A stretch of 64,000 nucleotides of DNA from Ruminococcaceae bacterium YAD3003 (GTDB lineage: Bacteria > Bacillota > Clostridia > Saccharofermentanales > Saccharofermentanaceae): NCBI GenBank assembly GCA_900107185.1, contig FNPA01000009.1, positions 62,001-126,000 of the forward strand. The letters are read 5' to 3'. Positions 1 to 7,619 of the stretch are shown here, one piece after another; the stretch's first letter is position 1; each line of letters starts with the position of its first letter. Under the pieces are notes generated by a model. The model saw only the letters and a list, made by a program, of their open reading frames with translations, had not been told where the DNA came from and did not search any database. The position numbers were made by a program, and so were the translations under genes.

Positions 1-573
1 GTTCTGGAGGAAGTATTTATCAGATCCTTCCACCTGCTTTGCGATCTGCTCGAAATCACCTGCGCTGTGCAGAGGCGATACCACCGTTGTTCTGAACTCA
101 TGGTCGACGCCGCTGTCTTCTATTAGTTTGATGCTTCTCTTAATGAGGGAAACATCGAACCCCTCGATTCCGACTGTTTCTGCATACTTCTCGAAAGTAT
201 TCTTCAGGTCCATTGCGACGTAATCGACATTTCCTTCAGCCAGGATCTTCTCGAGCCTGTCAGGGAATGTGCCGTTGGTATCAAGCTTTACCTTGAATCC
301 CATTGACTTGATCTTTGCAATAAACTCACCGATGTCAGAATGCAGAAGCGGTTCGCCGCCTGTGATCGCAACTCCGTCAAGGATCCCCTGTCTCTTCTTA
401 AGGAACGCGAAAAACTCTTCTTCGCTGATCCTGTACTCTTCCGGGGGATTGAATACCAATGCCGGGTTGTGGCAGAAGGGGCATCTTAAGTTGCATCCGA
501 CTGTAAAGACGGTGCAAGCTACAGTCCCGGGGAAATCCAAAAGTGTAAGCTTCTGAAGTCCGCCTAAGATCAT
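1..573 (-). CDS. nrdG: Anaerobic ribonucleoside-triphosphate reductase activating protein (partial)
   Basis: Radical SAM activase that would install the glycyl radical on the anaerobic ribonucleotide reductase NrdD. The 191 visible residues carry the CX3CX2C cluster motif (C27, C31, C34, in CNLRCPFC) and TGGEP at 71-75, which binds SAM. The 'GLQKLTLLDFPG' opening is typical of the NrdG2-type branch. The gene runs off the left edge, so the C-terminus is missing. The start is the ATG at 573, preceded by GAGGT. It is the first gene behind a promoter with two NrdR-like boxes, which supports an NrdDG role over a pyruvate-formate-lyase activase. The reductase gene itself is not in the window. Confidence 0.85.
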   Translation of the reverse strand, partial: MILGGLQKLTLLDFPGTVACTVFTVGCNLRCPFCHNPALVFNPPEEYRISEEEFFAFLKKRQGILDGVAITGGEPLLHSDIGEFIAKIKSMGFKVKLDTNGTFPDRLEKILAEGNVDYVAMDLKNTFEKYAETVGIEGFDVSLIKRSIKLIEDSGVDHEFRTTVVSPLHSAGDFEQIAKQVEGSDKYFLQN

Positions 574-642
574 GCCCCAATACCTCGCTTTAGATTGAAA
601 AATAGGTGCGAATGCGTTCTGAATTCCTCAAAACGCTCTTAC

Positions 643-671
643 AGAATACCTATATGTTGTGGTTGTGTCAA
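643..671 (-). promoter_or_regulatory. Promoter of nrdG
   Basis: On the minus strand TTGACA (plus 666-671) and TATTCT (plus 643-648) are separated by 17 nt, close to a consensus sigma-A promoter. They lie 70 nt upstream of the nrdG ATG and overlap the NrdR-like boxes. Confidence 0.7.
647..662. promoter_or_regulatory. NrdR box 1 (candidate)
   Basis: TACCTATATGTTGTGG fits the known NrdR consensus acaCwAtATaTwGtgt at its core positions (C, A, AT, T, G). It lies between the -35 and -10 of the nrdG promoter, where repressor binding would block RNA polymerase. Confidence 0.6.
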
Positions 672-678
672 CAGCAAA

Positions 679-694
679 ACCCAATATATTGTGC
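679..694. promoter_or_regulatory. NrdR box 2 (candidate)
   Basis: ACCCAATATATTGTGC is a near-perfect NrdR-type palindrome just upstream of the -35. It starts 32 bp from box 1, which is three helical turns, the spacing expected for tandem NrdR boxes. Confidence 0.65.
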
Positions 695-916
695 CTGTAA
701 TATGAATGTAATAAAAAGCATGAAAAGTTGACAAACAATAGGGTTTCAAGACTTTTTTAGGAATTTTTCGGGGTTAAAAAATTAAAAATGTAATATTTCC
801 AGACGCCGGAAATGGCCGCAAATGAGAATTTGAACCAAGACAAAAAAACCATGCAAAATCCGCGCGGTCGCTTTGATTTTGCTTGGATAATTGCAGTTAC
901 GATAGAACTTCAGGAC

Positions 917-1606
917 TTATTTCTTCTTTGCGATCCTGTTAAACTGAGGTCTGACTTCGACTTCGGTTACCGCACAGCCCTCGCGCATATTAATAATATT
1001 CTTTATACATAAAGCAACGTCTTCGGGAACGAGATAGCATCCCTCTTCGTCCGACGGTGTGAAATCAGCATTTCTGTAGAGCTTCGTGCCGAGAGTGAGG
1101 TCCGGGCAGACGGTTACAACGCGGACTCCTGTCTTGCGCACTTCTTCATATAAACTTCTGCTGTAGCTTCGAAGTCCTGCCTTGAGCGCGCCGTATACAG
1201 CGCCGTGGGTATTGATCCTGGTCGAAGTAACTGATGCGATATTTATCACCATGCCCTTAGTATCTTTAAGTTTGGGGAGCAAAGCGGATGTGAGGATCAT
1301 TGGAGCTTCCAGATCAGTTCTGCACATCTCTTTTATCTGTTCTGGAGTGTTGAATTCGGCCAGACCATAGTAAGCACTGCCTGCTCCGTTTACGAGCAGG
1401 TCGACGCTCTTTATGTCAGAGATCTTTTCAAGCAGGATATCAGTGTCCCTTATGTCGAGCGAGATCCTCTTCTCAAAGAAATCACATCCTTCGGGGAATA
1501 CCCTTCCGATGCCGTAAACCTTATATCCTTCTTCAGAGAGCATCTTTGATGTCGCAAGGCCGATTCCGGATGAAGCGCCGGTTACAATGGCAGTCTTTAA
1601 TTCCAT
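917..1606 (-). CDS. SDR family NAD(P)-dependent oxidoreductase
   Basis: Classical short-chain dehydrogenase of 229 residues. The Rossmann motif TGASSGIG lies at residues 9-16, NGAG at 73-76, and the catalytic set is S125 with Y138-xxx-K142. The substrate cannot be read from sequence. Its start lies inside the 3' end of the upstream SPL-like gene (10 nt overlap), and that gene overlaps the nucleosidase, so the three are probably co-transcribed from about 3300. In that setting it might act on a nucleoside- or sugar-derived alcohol or ketone released by its neighbours, which is inference. Confidence 0.85.
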   Translation of the reverse strand: MELKTAIVTGASSGIGLATSKMLSEEGYKVYGIGRVFPEGCDFFEKRISLDIRDTDILLEKISDIKSVDLLVNGAGSAYYGLAEFNTPEQIKEMCRTDLEAPMILTSALLPKLKDTKGMVINIASVTSTRINTHGAVYGALKAGLRSYSRSLYEEVRKTGVRVVTVCPDLTLGTKLYRNADFTPSDEEGCYLVPEDVALCIKNIINMREGCAVTEVEVRPQFNRIAKKK

Positions 1607-2571
1607 GTGAAGATCTTCTCCCTTTCGATGTGATCTGTAAGAAGTCCGCAGACATAATCCTGCATCGACTTGTCAGTTTCAGGATCGTATTGAGCGACGC
1701 TGTCCCTGACCATGTACGGATACCAGGCAATCTCGGAATCCGGGTAAGCCTGGCGCATCCTGGTCAAATAGTCAGCAGATATTCTGAACGCGCCGACGCT
1801 GATGTCCGTCAGACGCGAAAAATCTATCGCAGCAGCCGCATCGTCGATCAGCTTTTTATAAGCCTTCTGATAATCAGGAATCTTAATGATGGGGTCAAAA
1901 CAGAGCCTGACCCGGGCACCGTTCTCAACTGCTTTCGCGGCCGCTCTGATACGCGCATCAACAGGCGCGGTAAAACGTTCGTAATGCTCAACAACCTCTA
2001 CCGGCGACAACGTAAAAGCATATATGACATTCGGTGTGTTATCCGTGATCTCGGGCGCCGCTTTAGTCCTCAGTTCAACGAGAAGATCGTCATGAGTCAT
2101 GGCCATTTCTTTCCAGAAATCGGCGTGACCAGTAAGGCCGTTCATCGCAATGAGGTCAGTATCATACGAGGCGCAAATATACTTCGGACCCGGGCACAGA
2201 CGCTCTTCGATATCAGTCTTATAGTCTTCGAGATTTACGAACACAACAATGTAGGACGACGGATACATTCCCCTCAGATAGCAATACTCGCAATCGAAAG
2301 GACAATTCATCATGGAACTCGCATAGAAGAAATTCTTGTTGCCAAAAGACTGGCACACAGGCGCGCCCTTGTAGATCCTGTGGCCTTCCCTTACCGCAAT
2401 TATCAGCGCGCGGTGCTCCCTCTGCAATGTAACATCCTGTTTCTTCCTGTCGAAAACATCCTTGTAGTGCACGATCGGAATCACGTTCACGCCCTGAAGT
2501 TTATCCAGGATTTGTTCTGTGAGAGGATACTCAGCTGCTCTTTCCTCAACGTAAATATGAGTAAATCTCAT
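1597..2571 (-). CDS. Spore photoproduct lyase-like radical SAM protein
   Basis: Radical SAM protein of 324 residues resembling SplB (spore photoproduct lyase): YVEERAAEYPLTEQILDKL near the N-terminus and a CX3CX2C cluster motif at C90, C94, C97 followed by YLRG. I chose the ATG at 2571 because GGGAGGTG precedes it; a longer form from 2625 lacks such a site. Compared by memory with Bacillus SplB, the hydrogen-donor cysteine (C141 there) aligns with Y136 here; a cysteine sits three residues earlier (C133). It may therefore be a paralogue acting on another nucleic-acid or nucleoside lesion. It overlaps the genes on both sides. Confidence 0.8.
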   Translation of the reverse strand: MRFTHIYVEERAAEYPLTEQILDKLQGVNVIPIVHYKDVFDRKKQDVTLQREHRALIIAVREGHRIYKGAPVCQSFGNKNFFYASSMMNCPFDCEYCYLRGMYPSSYIVVFVNLEDYKTDIEERLCPGPKYICASYDTDLIAMNGLTGHADFWKEMAMTHDDLLVELRTKAAPEITDNTPNVIYAFTLSPVEVVEHYERFTAPVDARIRAAAKAVENGARVRLCFDPIIKIPDYQKAYKKLIDDAAAAIDFSRLTDISVGAFRISADYLTRMRQAYPDSEIAWYPYMVRDSVAQYDPETDKSMQDYVCGLLTDHIEREKIFTWN

Positions 2572-3277
2572 TGAGCACCTCCCTTCCGGCTTTCTTATCC
2601 TTTGCAGGAAGTCTGCCTTCATCACGGTACTTCTGAAGGAGATTTAAAAACTCCTCCTGCCTCCCTGATACGGCCACATAGTGCTCGATATCATGGAGTT
2701 CATTCCGCATATATTGAGTAAGATGGAATTCTGCAGAGATGCCCTTGGGAAGGAACTCATAAGACTTCGCTTCAGGTGTATTCTCTGTCATGAGATGCGC
2801 GATCTTTTTGATCGTCGGCAGGTGCTCTCTCATCATTTCGGTTACTTCTTGAGCGGTCATGAAATCAGTTCCGCTGTCAGAAACCACCTTATAAAATGTA
2901 AGATTAGACGGCGGTATGACCTTAAGAACTTTCGCGCAGATAAGGGCCGCCTCCATATCGACAATGACTCCTTCGTCAACTTCGTTCACGATACCGGGAG
3001 ATGTCATAAGCGGCATTTCTTCAATGTCTGTCTCGAAAAGAATATCCGGGTAATAAGTCTTGCACGTAGTCATGGAAGTCACTTTGTTGACGAGATAACC
3101 TTTGCCCTTATTTCTGCCGGCACAGACGCCGACGTTCAGGATCTTATCCCCGCTCTTTAATTCAAGCGATTCCAAGATGTCATTGGCTCTCAGACCGACA
3201 CCCGTGAAGATTACCTTCCCGGGCAATCCGTTAAGAACTGATGCTTCACATTTAAGGGCTGCAAGGATATAAAGCAA
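2546..3277 (-). CDS. Nucleoside phosphorylase/nucleosidase-superfamily protein (MTA/SAH nucleosidase-like)
   Basis: 243 residues with the fold signature of purine-nucleoside phosphorylases and MTA/SAH nucleosidases: VGVCAGRN around 49-56, VDMEAA at 106-111 (the substrate-contacting Met-Glu pair) and KVVSDSGTD near 130-138, corresponding to the family's SD..D region. It is more divergent than housekeeping Pfs, so the substrate is open. Translation starts at a TTG at 3277 with AAGGAAGG about 12 nt upstream. Its 3' end overlaps the SPL-like gene by 26 nt. A nucleosidase next to a DNA-lesion-type radical SAM enzyme suggests handling of modified nucleosides, which is inference. Confidence 0.7.
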   Translation of the reverse strand: MLYILAALKCEASVLNGLPGKVIFTGVGLRANDILESLELKSGDKILNVGVCAGRNKGKGYLVNKVTSMTTCKTYYPDILFETDIEEMPLMTSPGIVNEVDEGVIVDMEAALICAKVLKVIPPSNLTFYKVVSDSGTDFMTAQEVTEMMREHLPTIKKIAHLMTENTPEAKSYEFLPKGISAEFHLTQYMRNELHDIEHYVAVSGRQEEFLNLLQKYRDEGRLPAKDKKAGREVLNEIYSYLR

Positions 3278-3297
3278 GAGTCACACCATCCTTCCTT

Positions 3298-3326
3298 TTG
3301 ATAATTATATTATAAAATGTTAATAT
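3298..3326 (+). promoter_or_regulatory. Promoter of trpS
   Basis: TTGATA (3298-3303), a 17-nt spacer and TAATAT (3321-3326) lie 32 nt before the trpS ATG. The AT-rich divergent gap is shared with the nucleosidase operon on the other strand. No T-box fits in the short leader. Confidence 0.5.
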
Positions 3327-3357
3327 TAGGCGTCTTACTAGGACATCGGAGGTTAAT

Positions 3358-4347
3358 ATGGACAGATTACTTACGGGCCTTCAGCCCAGCGGCTCTCTTA
3401 CGATCGGAAATTACGCAGGCGGAATCTCCCAGATCGTTAACTATCAGAAGGATTACGAAACATTCCTTTTCGTACCTGATATGCATGCCATCACGGTTCC
3501 CCAGGATCCTGATGCTCTTCACAAGAACATCATCAACGCTATCGCAATGTACATCGCATGCGGCGTCGATCCCAACCTTGAGAACATGCACATCTACATT
3601 CAGTCAGAAAATCTCTATCACGCAAATCTGTCCTGGATTTTTGAATGCCACACTCCTCACGGAGACCTGACCAGAATGCATCAGTTCAAGGCAAAGTCAG
3701 CGCTTCACGAGACTTTCACAGAGGGCCTCGTTACTTATCCTGACCTCATGGCAGCAGACATCCTGCTCTACGATCCGAAGTACGTTCCTACCGGTATCGA
3801 CCAGAAGCAGCACGTCGAGCTCGCACGTAATCTCGCTATCCGTTTCAACAACCGTTACGGCGAGTTGTTCAGAATTCCTGAGCCGCTCATCCCTACCGTC
3901 GGCGCGAAGATCCGGGATCTCCAGAACCCTAACCAGAAGATGAGCAAGTCAACAGATAACCCGAAGGCATCTGTCTTCCTCTCAGATCCTGAGAAGACAA
4001 TTCGAAAGAAGATCATGTCCGCTGTTACGGACTCAGACGGCATCATCAAGTTCGATGAAGATGAGAAGCCCGGTGTATCCAACCTTCTTACTATCTACTC
4101 TGTATTCTCCGGTTGCGAGATCGAAGATGCAGTTGCTAAATTTGAAGGCGGCGGATACGGCGACCTCAAAAAGGCAGTAGCTGATGCAGTTGTTGAGAAG
4201 GTCGTTCCTTTCCAGGAGAAGTACAACGAAGTACTCGCAAGCGGAATCATCAACGACATTTTGGATGCCGGCCGCGATTACACAAACGAGATCGCAAAAG
4301 AAAAATACGAGCTCGTCAGAAAGGCAGTCGGATTCGGCCGCGTGTAA
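3358..4347 (+). CDS. trpS: Tryptophanyl-tRNA synthetase
   Basis: Class Ic aminoacyl-tRNA synthetase charging tRNA-Trp in the cytoplasm. It has 329 residues, the usual bacterial length. The HIGH-like motif is TIGN at 15-18 and KMSKS is at 194-198; GIDQKQHVELAR at 146-157 is typical of the family. The start is the ATG with GGAGG 5 nt upstream. It is transcribed divergently from the nucleosidase operon and ends at a strong hairpin terminator. Confidence 0.97.
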   Translation: MDRLLTGLQPSGSLTIGNYAGGISQIVNYQKDYETFLFVPDMHAITVPQDPDALHKNIINAIAMYIACGVDPNLENMHIYIQSENLYHANLSWIFECHTPHGDLTRMHQFKAKSALHETFTEGLVTYPDLMAADILLYDPKYVPTGIDQKQHVELARNLAIRFNNRYGELFRIPEPLIPTVGAKIRDLQNPNQKMSKSTDNPKASVFLSDPEKTIRKKIMSAVTDSDGIIKFDEDEKPGVSNLLTIYSVFSGCEIEDAVAKFEGGGYGDLKKAVADAVVEKVVPFQEKYNEVLASGIINDILDAGRDYTNEIAKEKYELVRKAVGFGRV

Positions 4348-4381
4348 TTTTCGCGAAGTATAATTTCAGACAAAACAATTA

Positions 4382-4412
4382 CGCCGGAGCACTCACGCTC
4401 CGGCGCTTTTCT
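4382..4412 (+). terminator. Intrinsic terminator between trpS and the convergent gene
   Basis: Nine-base-pair stem CGCCGGAGC / GCTCCGGCG with a 6-nt loop, followed by CTTTTCT. It sits 34 nt after the trpS stop and faces a minus-strand gene ending at 4443, so it may also act for that gene. Confidence 0.8.
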
Positions 4413-4442
4413 ATCCCTTTTCCATATTTGCGGTAAATTGTC

Positions 4443-5021
4443 TTATTCAACGTGCCACAGATAGCTGCGGTCATATTCAGCAGGCAGCTCGGTCCACTCT
4501 CCGTCCGATACTTCGATGTACCACTGCTGTTCGGTAGAATCCCATTCCATCCAGCCGTAATCACCATAGTCGGATGAGATGCCTTCGTACCAGTACTGCC
4601 ATGTGTGAGTCTTGGTCGTGTCGTTGTACCAGAAATAGCAGTCTGTTACCGGATCGTAGTAGCAATCGAATTCGTCATTCCATTCGCATGTACGGTCAAT
4701 TGACTTAACGTAGTAGCTGTTCTGGACTGCCGTTGCTTCGTATGCATTTTGTGCATCAGCCTTCTTCTGCATCTGCTCCATGACGAATGCAGGGAACTCG
4801 GGAAGTTTGCTGAGTGTTGACTTGAACTTCTCCATATCCATTGTCGCACCCGACAGGATATAGAAACCCATGAATCCAAAGAGCAAAACTGCTATCGGAA
4901 CTCTGATGAGCCAATCGAAGATCGTGAGTCTGCCTGAGCTTCTTCCACGGCTGCTTGAGCTGTAGCTTCTGCTGCTTCCAGAATCGTAGTGTGTAGATGA
5001 ACTCTTTTGTGAAGGTGGCAT
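4443..5021 (-). CDS. Single-pass membrane protein with Trp/Tyr-rich C-terminal strands
   Basis: Not recognised. 192 residues from the ATG at 5021, which has AGGGAGG upstream; an upstream in-frame start at 5159 has none. A Ser/Arg-rich N-terminus of about 30 residues is followed by one hydrophobic segment (IRVPIAVLLFGFMGFYILSG), then a helical linker and an acidic Trp/Tyr-rich C-terminus with repeating strand-like units (YYDPVTDCYFWYND, WMEWDSTEQQWYIEVSDGEW) that look like WW-type or small beta repeats. The tail probably lies outside the cell. The function is unknown. Confidence 0.7.
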   Translation of the reverse strand: MPPSQKSSSTHYDSGSSRSYSSSSRGRSSGRLTIFDWLIRVPIAVLLFGFMGFYILSGATMDMEKFKSTLSKLPEFPAFVMEQMQKKADAQNAYEATAVQNSYYVKSIDRTCEWNDEFDCYYDPVTDCYFWYNDTTKTHTWQYWYEGISSDYGDYGWMEWDSTEQQWYIEVSDGEWTELPAEYDRSYLWHVE

Positions 5022-5265
5022 ATCAGTTCCCTCCCTTATTCCAAAAGCCCTATTCCGAAGGCTTAATTCCCAGGACTGGCGCCAGTTCCTTATTCCACCT
5101 AAATTATATTTATCATTTGATATTGCCGTCCATAATAACCGGTTGCACAGAATTACCAAACCGGAAATACCCTGTTAATTTCCGTTTTGTCTTTAGTGCA
5201 CTAAAATCTCGTTTTAGTGGCTCAAACATTTCATTTACATACGATAATGGACATTTCTCCCAAAC

Positions 5266-5467
5266 TGTCTGTATGATTCATGGATAAAAATGCCTTGTAA
5301 GGTTATGCATACAGACAAAAACAGGATTTTTAGTAAATTGTCTGCATTTTCTTGTTTTTCAATTGGTTTCATAACTGTTATACACAGACAAAACTGTATA
5401 TTCTAAGAAAAATGTCTGTAAAACCTATTCTCCAAGGGTTTTAGCATCTAATCTTACAGACATTTTT
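5266..5467. repeat. Cluster of three TGTCTG...CAGACA inverted repeats
   Basis: Within the 551-bp gene-free stretch 5022-5572 there are three successive inverted repeats: 5266-5275/5308-5317 (TGTCTGTATG, 10 bp, 32-nt interior), 5339-5344/5385-5390 (6 bp, 40-nt interior) and 5408-5421/5454-5467 (AAAAATGTCTGTAA, 14 bp perfect, 32-nt interior). Just upstream lies CACTAAAA-tctcg-TTTTAGTG near 5200-5220. The interiors differ while the arms share the word. No open reading frame is credible here. Confidence 0.7.
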
Positions 5468-5490
5468 TAATTCTGGTCTGTATTCATTAA

Positions 5491-5521
5491 GAAAGAGGCT
5501 TCTTCTTCAGAAGCCTCTTTC
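5491..5521 (-). terminator. Intrinsic terminator after the OhrR-type regulator
   Basis: Twelve-base-pair stem GAAAGAGGCTTC / GAAGCCTCTTTC with a 7-nt loop, 52 nt beyond the regulator's stop codon on the minus strand. Confidence 0.7.
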
Positions 5522-5572
5522 TTTGGTCTTTGGGGGGAGGGTATTACAGGCTTTTACACCTGTAGGGTTTAT

Positions 5573-5998
5573 TTATTCTTTGAGAAGCTTGTAAAGTGTT
5601 GTATACAACTGTACTGCTTCATCCCGGCTGAGTCTTACACATGAACTGAGTTTTGTGGGAATGTCTTTCGCCTTTTTGTATAACGCCTTTCCTTCTTCAG
5701 TCAGACTGACAACGACTACTCGCTCATCTTCCTCACTTCTGGTTCTGTTGATCAGACCCTGCTTTTCGGTATTTTTAAGCATCGGCGTAACAGTGCCGGT
5801 GTCGAGCTTTAATCTCTTACACAGATCACCGACCGTGATCTTTTCTTCTTCCCAGAGAACCAGGAACATGATGTACTGTGTGTACGTCAGACCCAACGGT
5901 TTGAGGAGCGGTGTATAGAGGTTTACTATCTTTCGCGCTGCGGCATAAAGAGGAAAACACAGCTGCGAATCAAGTTTCATGTTATCGTTCACTTTCAT
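5573..5998 (-). CDS. ohrR: MarR-family organic-peroxide sensor, OhrR-type
   Basis: Winged-helix repressor of 141 residues. The N-terminal stretch KLDSQLCFPLYAAARKI matches OhrR: the reactive cysteine is C14, with partner tyrosines Y18 and Y28 equivalent to Bacillus C15/Y19/Y29 (from memory). The recognition helix region is LDTGTVTPMLK and the wing holds RSEEDERVV. Cysteine oxidation by organic hydroperoxides would release DNA. It lies 16 nt downstream of a glutathione peroxidase gene, its likely target and operon partner. The start has GGGGTGAT upstream. Confidence 0.85.
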   Translation of the reverse strand: MKVNDNMKLDSQLCFPLYAAARKIVNLYTPLLKPLGLTYTQYIMFLVLWEEEKITVGDLCKRLKLDTGTVTPMLKNTEKQGLINRTRSEEDERVVVVSLTEEGKALYKKAKDIPTKLSSCVRLSRDEAVQLYTTLYKLLKE

Positions 5999-6014
5999 AT
6001 AAGATCACCCCTGA

Positions 6015-6557
6015 TTAGATAAGACTCTCGACGAACGCTCTTACTTCCTTCATGTCGGCAGTAGGTTCGAATCTCTTAACTACGTTGCCCTCACGGTCAA
6101 CTATGAACTTCGTGAAGTTCCACTTAATGTCGGGCTTGCTCTCGTATTCCTTATCCTGCTTCTTGAGCATTGCCTTCATCGCGAGAGCTGAAGGTCCCTT
6201 ACCGAATCCTTCAAATCCCTTCTGTGACTTCAAATATGTAAATAAGGGGAGCTCGTTCTCGCCGTTGACATCTGACTTCTTCATCTGGGGGAACTGTGTG
6301 TGATACTTGAGCTGGCAGAATTCGTGAACCTCTTCGTCGGTTCCGGGTGTCTGTCCATTGAACTGGTTGCAGGGAACATCGATAACTTCGAATCCCTTAT
6401 CGTGGAAATCTTCATACATCTGCTCGATCGGCTTGTAGTGAGGTGTGAAGCCGCAGCCTGTTGCTGTATTTACAATGAGGATAACCTTACCTTCGTAATC
6501 CTTTAGGGAGATCTCCTCTCCTTTGGGTGTGGGAACTGTGTAATCGTAAATTGACAT
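6015..6557 (-). CDS. gpx: Glutathione peroxidase-family thiol peroxidase
   Basis: Peroxidase of 180 residues that reduces hydroperoxides in the cytoplasm, in bacteria usually with thioredoxin. Catalytic residues are visible: C35 in NTATGCGFT, Q69 in NQFNGQTPG and W146 in KWNFTKF. It is a cysteine, not selenocysteine, enzyme. The start at 6557 has AAAGGAG at ideal spacing; the longer form from 6575 does not. First gene of a two-gene unit with the OhrR-type regulator, behind a consensus promoter within a large dyad. Confidence 0.93.
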   Translation of the reverse strand: MSIYDYTVPTPKGEEISLKDYEGKVILIVNTATGCGFTPHYKPIEQMYEDFHDKGFEVIDVPCNQFNGQTPGTDEEVHEFCQLKYHTQFPQMKKSDVNGENELPLFTYLKSQKGFEGFGKGPSALAMKAMLKKQDKEYESKPDIKWNFTKFIVDREGNVVKRFEPTADMKEVRAFVESLI

Positions 6558-6573
6558 ATCGTGTTCTCCTTTC

Positions 6574-6625
6574 ATATCTATTTGACCAAATTATATTGTG
6601 TCAAATATAAATTGTCAATAGATAT
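6574..6625 (-). promoter_or_regulatory. gpx-ohrR promoter with operator dyad
   Basis: Minus strand: TTGACA (plus 6613-6618), 17 nt, TATAAT (plus 6590-6595), a perfect sigma-A promoter. It is framed by near-perfect inverted arms ATATCTATTTGACC (6574-6587) and GTCAATAGATAT (6614-6625), with a second dyad TATTTGAC/GTCAAATA inside. This is a plausible OhrR operator covering the core promoter. Confidence 0.6.
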
Positions 6626-6649
6626 TTTGTGTTCTTTTCGAAAACAAAA

Positions 6650-6672
6650 GCCACAGGAATAATTCCTGTGGC
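6650..6672 (-). terminator. Intrinsic terminator after the lipoprotein gene
   Basis: Near-perfect palindrome GCCACAGGAAT / ATTCCTGTGGC, followed on the minus strand by TTTTGTTTT. Confidence 0.8.
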
Positions 6673-6704
6673 CCTGCTTATCTATGCTTTAACCGGAGGG
6701 GTTA

Positions 6705-7505
6705 TTAACTAAACTTGTAGCCGTCGTCCTGATTGCCTGTGAGTGTGAGATAGAATGTATCTCCCAATTTGACTGAACGCTCGAAACCGCCTTCGACGGT
6801 ATAGGTATCGTTGTTCTCGGCCTGAAGTGTAAACTCGCATCTTATTTCGAATGAACCTCCATCGGGTGCTAATTTATCCGCTGAGATCTCAGGAATCTCA
6901 TAATACATCTTGTCGCCCTTTGTTATTACCTTTTCGTCAGCGCGTCCGCTGCCTGAAGTTCCAATGAGATGATCGCCGGAGTAGTAATTCATGGTGATTA
7001 CTTTTACATCGTCTGCATCGACAGTTACAACGAACTGAACTGCTTCCATTTCATAATGAAGGTCTGAACTGCCCCATTCCTCGTAACCTGCCGGCTCAAC
7101 GATCTTGGGTGTGAAAATGTCTTCGCTATATGTCGAAAAGTCTCTCCAGATATCAGGTGTCTCATTCATTCTGTCGACGTTAACGACCATAAGATAGTTG
7201 TCATACGGATCATCATTAAGTGTGTAAACTCTGAGATTCTTGTCGCCATCCAGATATCCGAGGCAGTCCTGGATAGCAACGTACTTGAGCTCACCCTTGA
7301 GCGAACCGTAAGGCATATAGGTTCTGTCATTTACTTCTATCGTATTTAGAGAAGAACTGTCGATATCATTCATCTCAAACGATACAGGATTATCAGGTAA
7401 CTGAAATCTCTCTTCGTTTTTAAGTGAGAGGTTGCATCCTGAGAACATTACTGCGAGAGCCATTGTTCCCGCCAATGCTGCTGTTTTGATCTTGTTGTTT
7501 TTCAT
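6705..7505 (-). CDS. Putative lipoprotein of unknown function
   Basis: 266 residues from the ATG at 7505 (AAGGGGG upstream). The N-terminus is a lipoprotein signal: charged MKNNKIK, hydrophobic ALAGTMALAVMFSG, lipidated C24. The mature part is acidic and strand-rich without a motif I recognise. It stands alone, ending in its own terminator. It is probably tethered to the outer face of the membrane. Confidence 0.75.
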   Translation of the reverse strand: MKNNKIKTAALAGTMALAVMFSGCNLSLKNEERFQLPDNPVSFEMNDIDSSSLNTIEVNDRTYMPYGSLKGELKYVAIQDCLGYLDGDKNLRVYTLNDDPYDNYLMVVNVDRMNETPDIWRDFSTYSEDIFTPKIVEPAGYEEWGSSDLHYEMEAVQFVVTVDADDVKVITMNYYSGDHLIGTSGSGRADEKVITKGDKMYYEIPEISADKLAPDGGSFEIRCEFTLQAENNDTYTVEGGFERSVKLGDTFYLTLTGNQDDGYKFS

Positions 7506-7619
7506 GATTATTATCCCCCTTAATCGCCGATATAGTATCACGGTATTTCTTGTTATTCAATACTATTTTATCGTTTCACGATATATTGCCACACTTTCGA
7601 AAGGTAAAAAGCCCAAGAA

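Noticed and set aside
1546-2574. A 342-residue plus-strand frame opposite the SPL-like gene
   Set aside because: It is the mirror frame of a gene with clear radical SAM motifs and a good ribosome site; its own sequence shows no family and is Arg/Ile-biased.
2681-3160. A 159-residue plus-strand frame opposite the nucleosidase gene
   Set aside because: Shadow of a real gene, no ribosome site, no recognisable motif.
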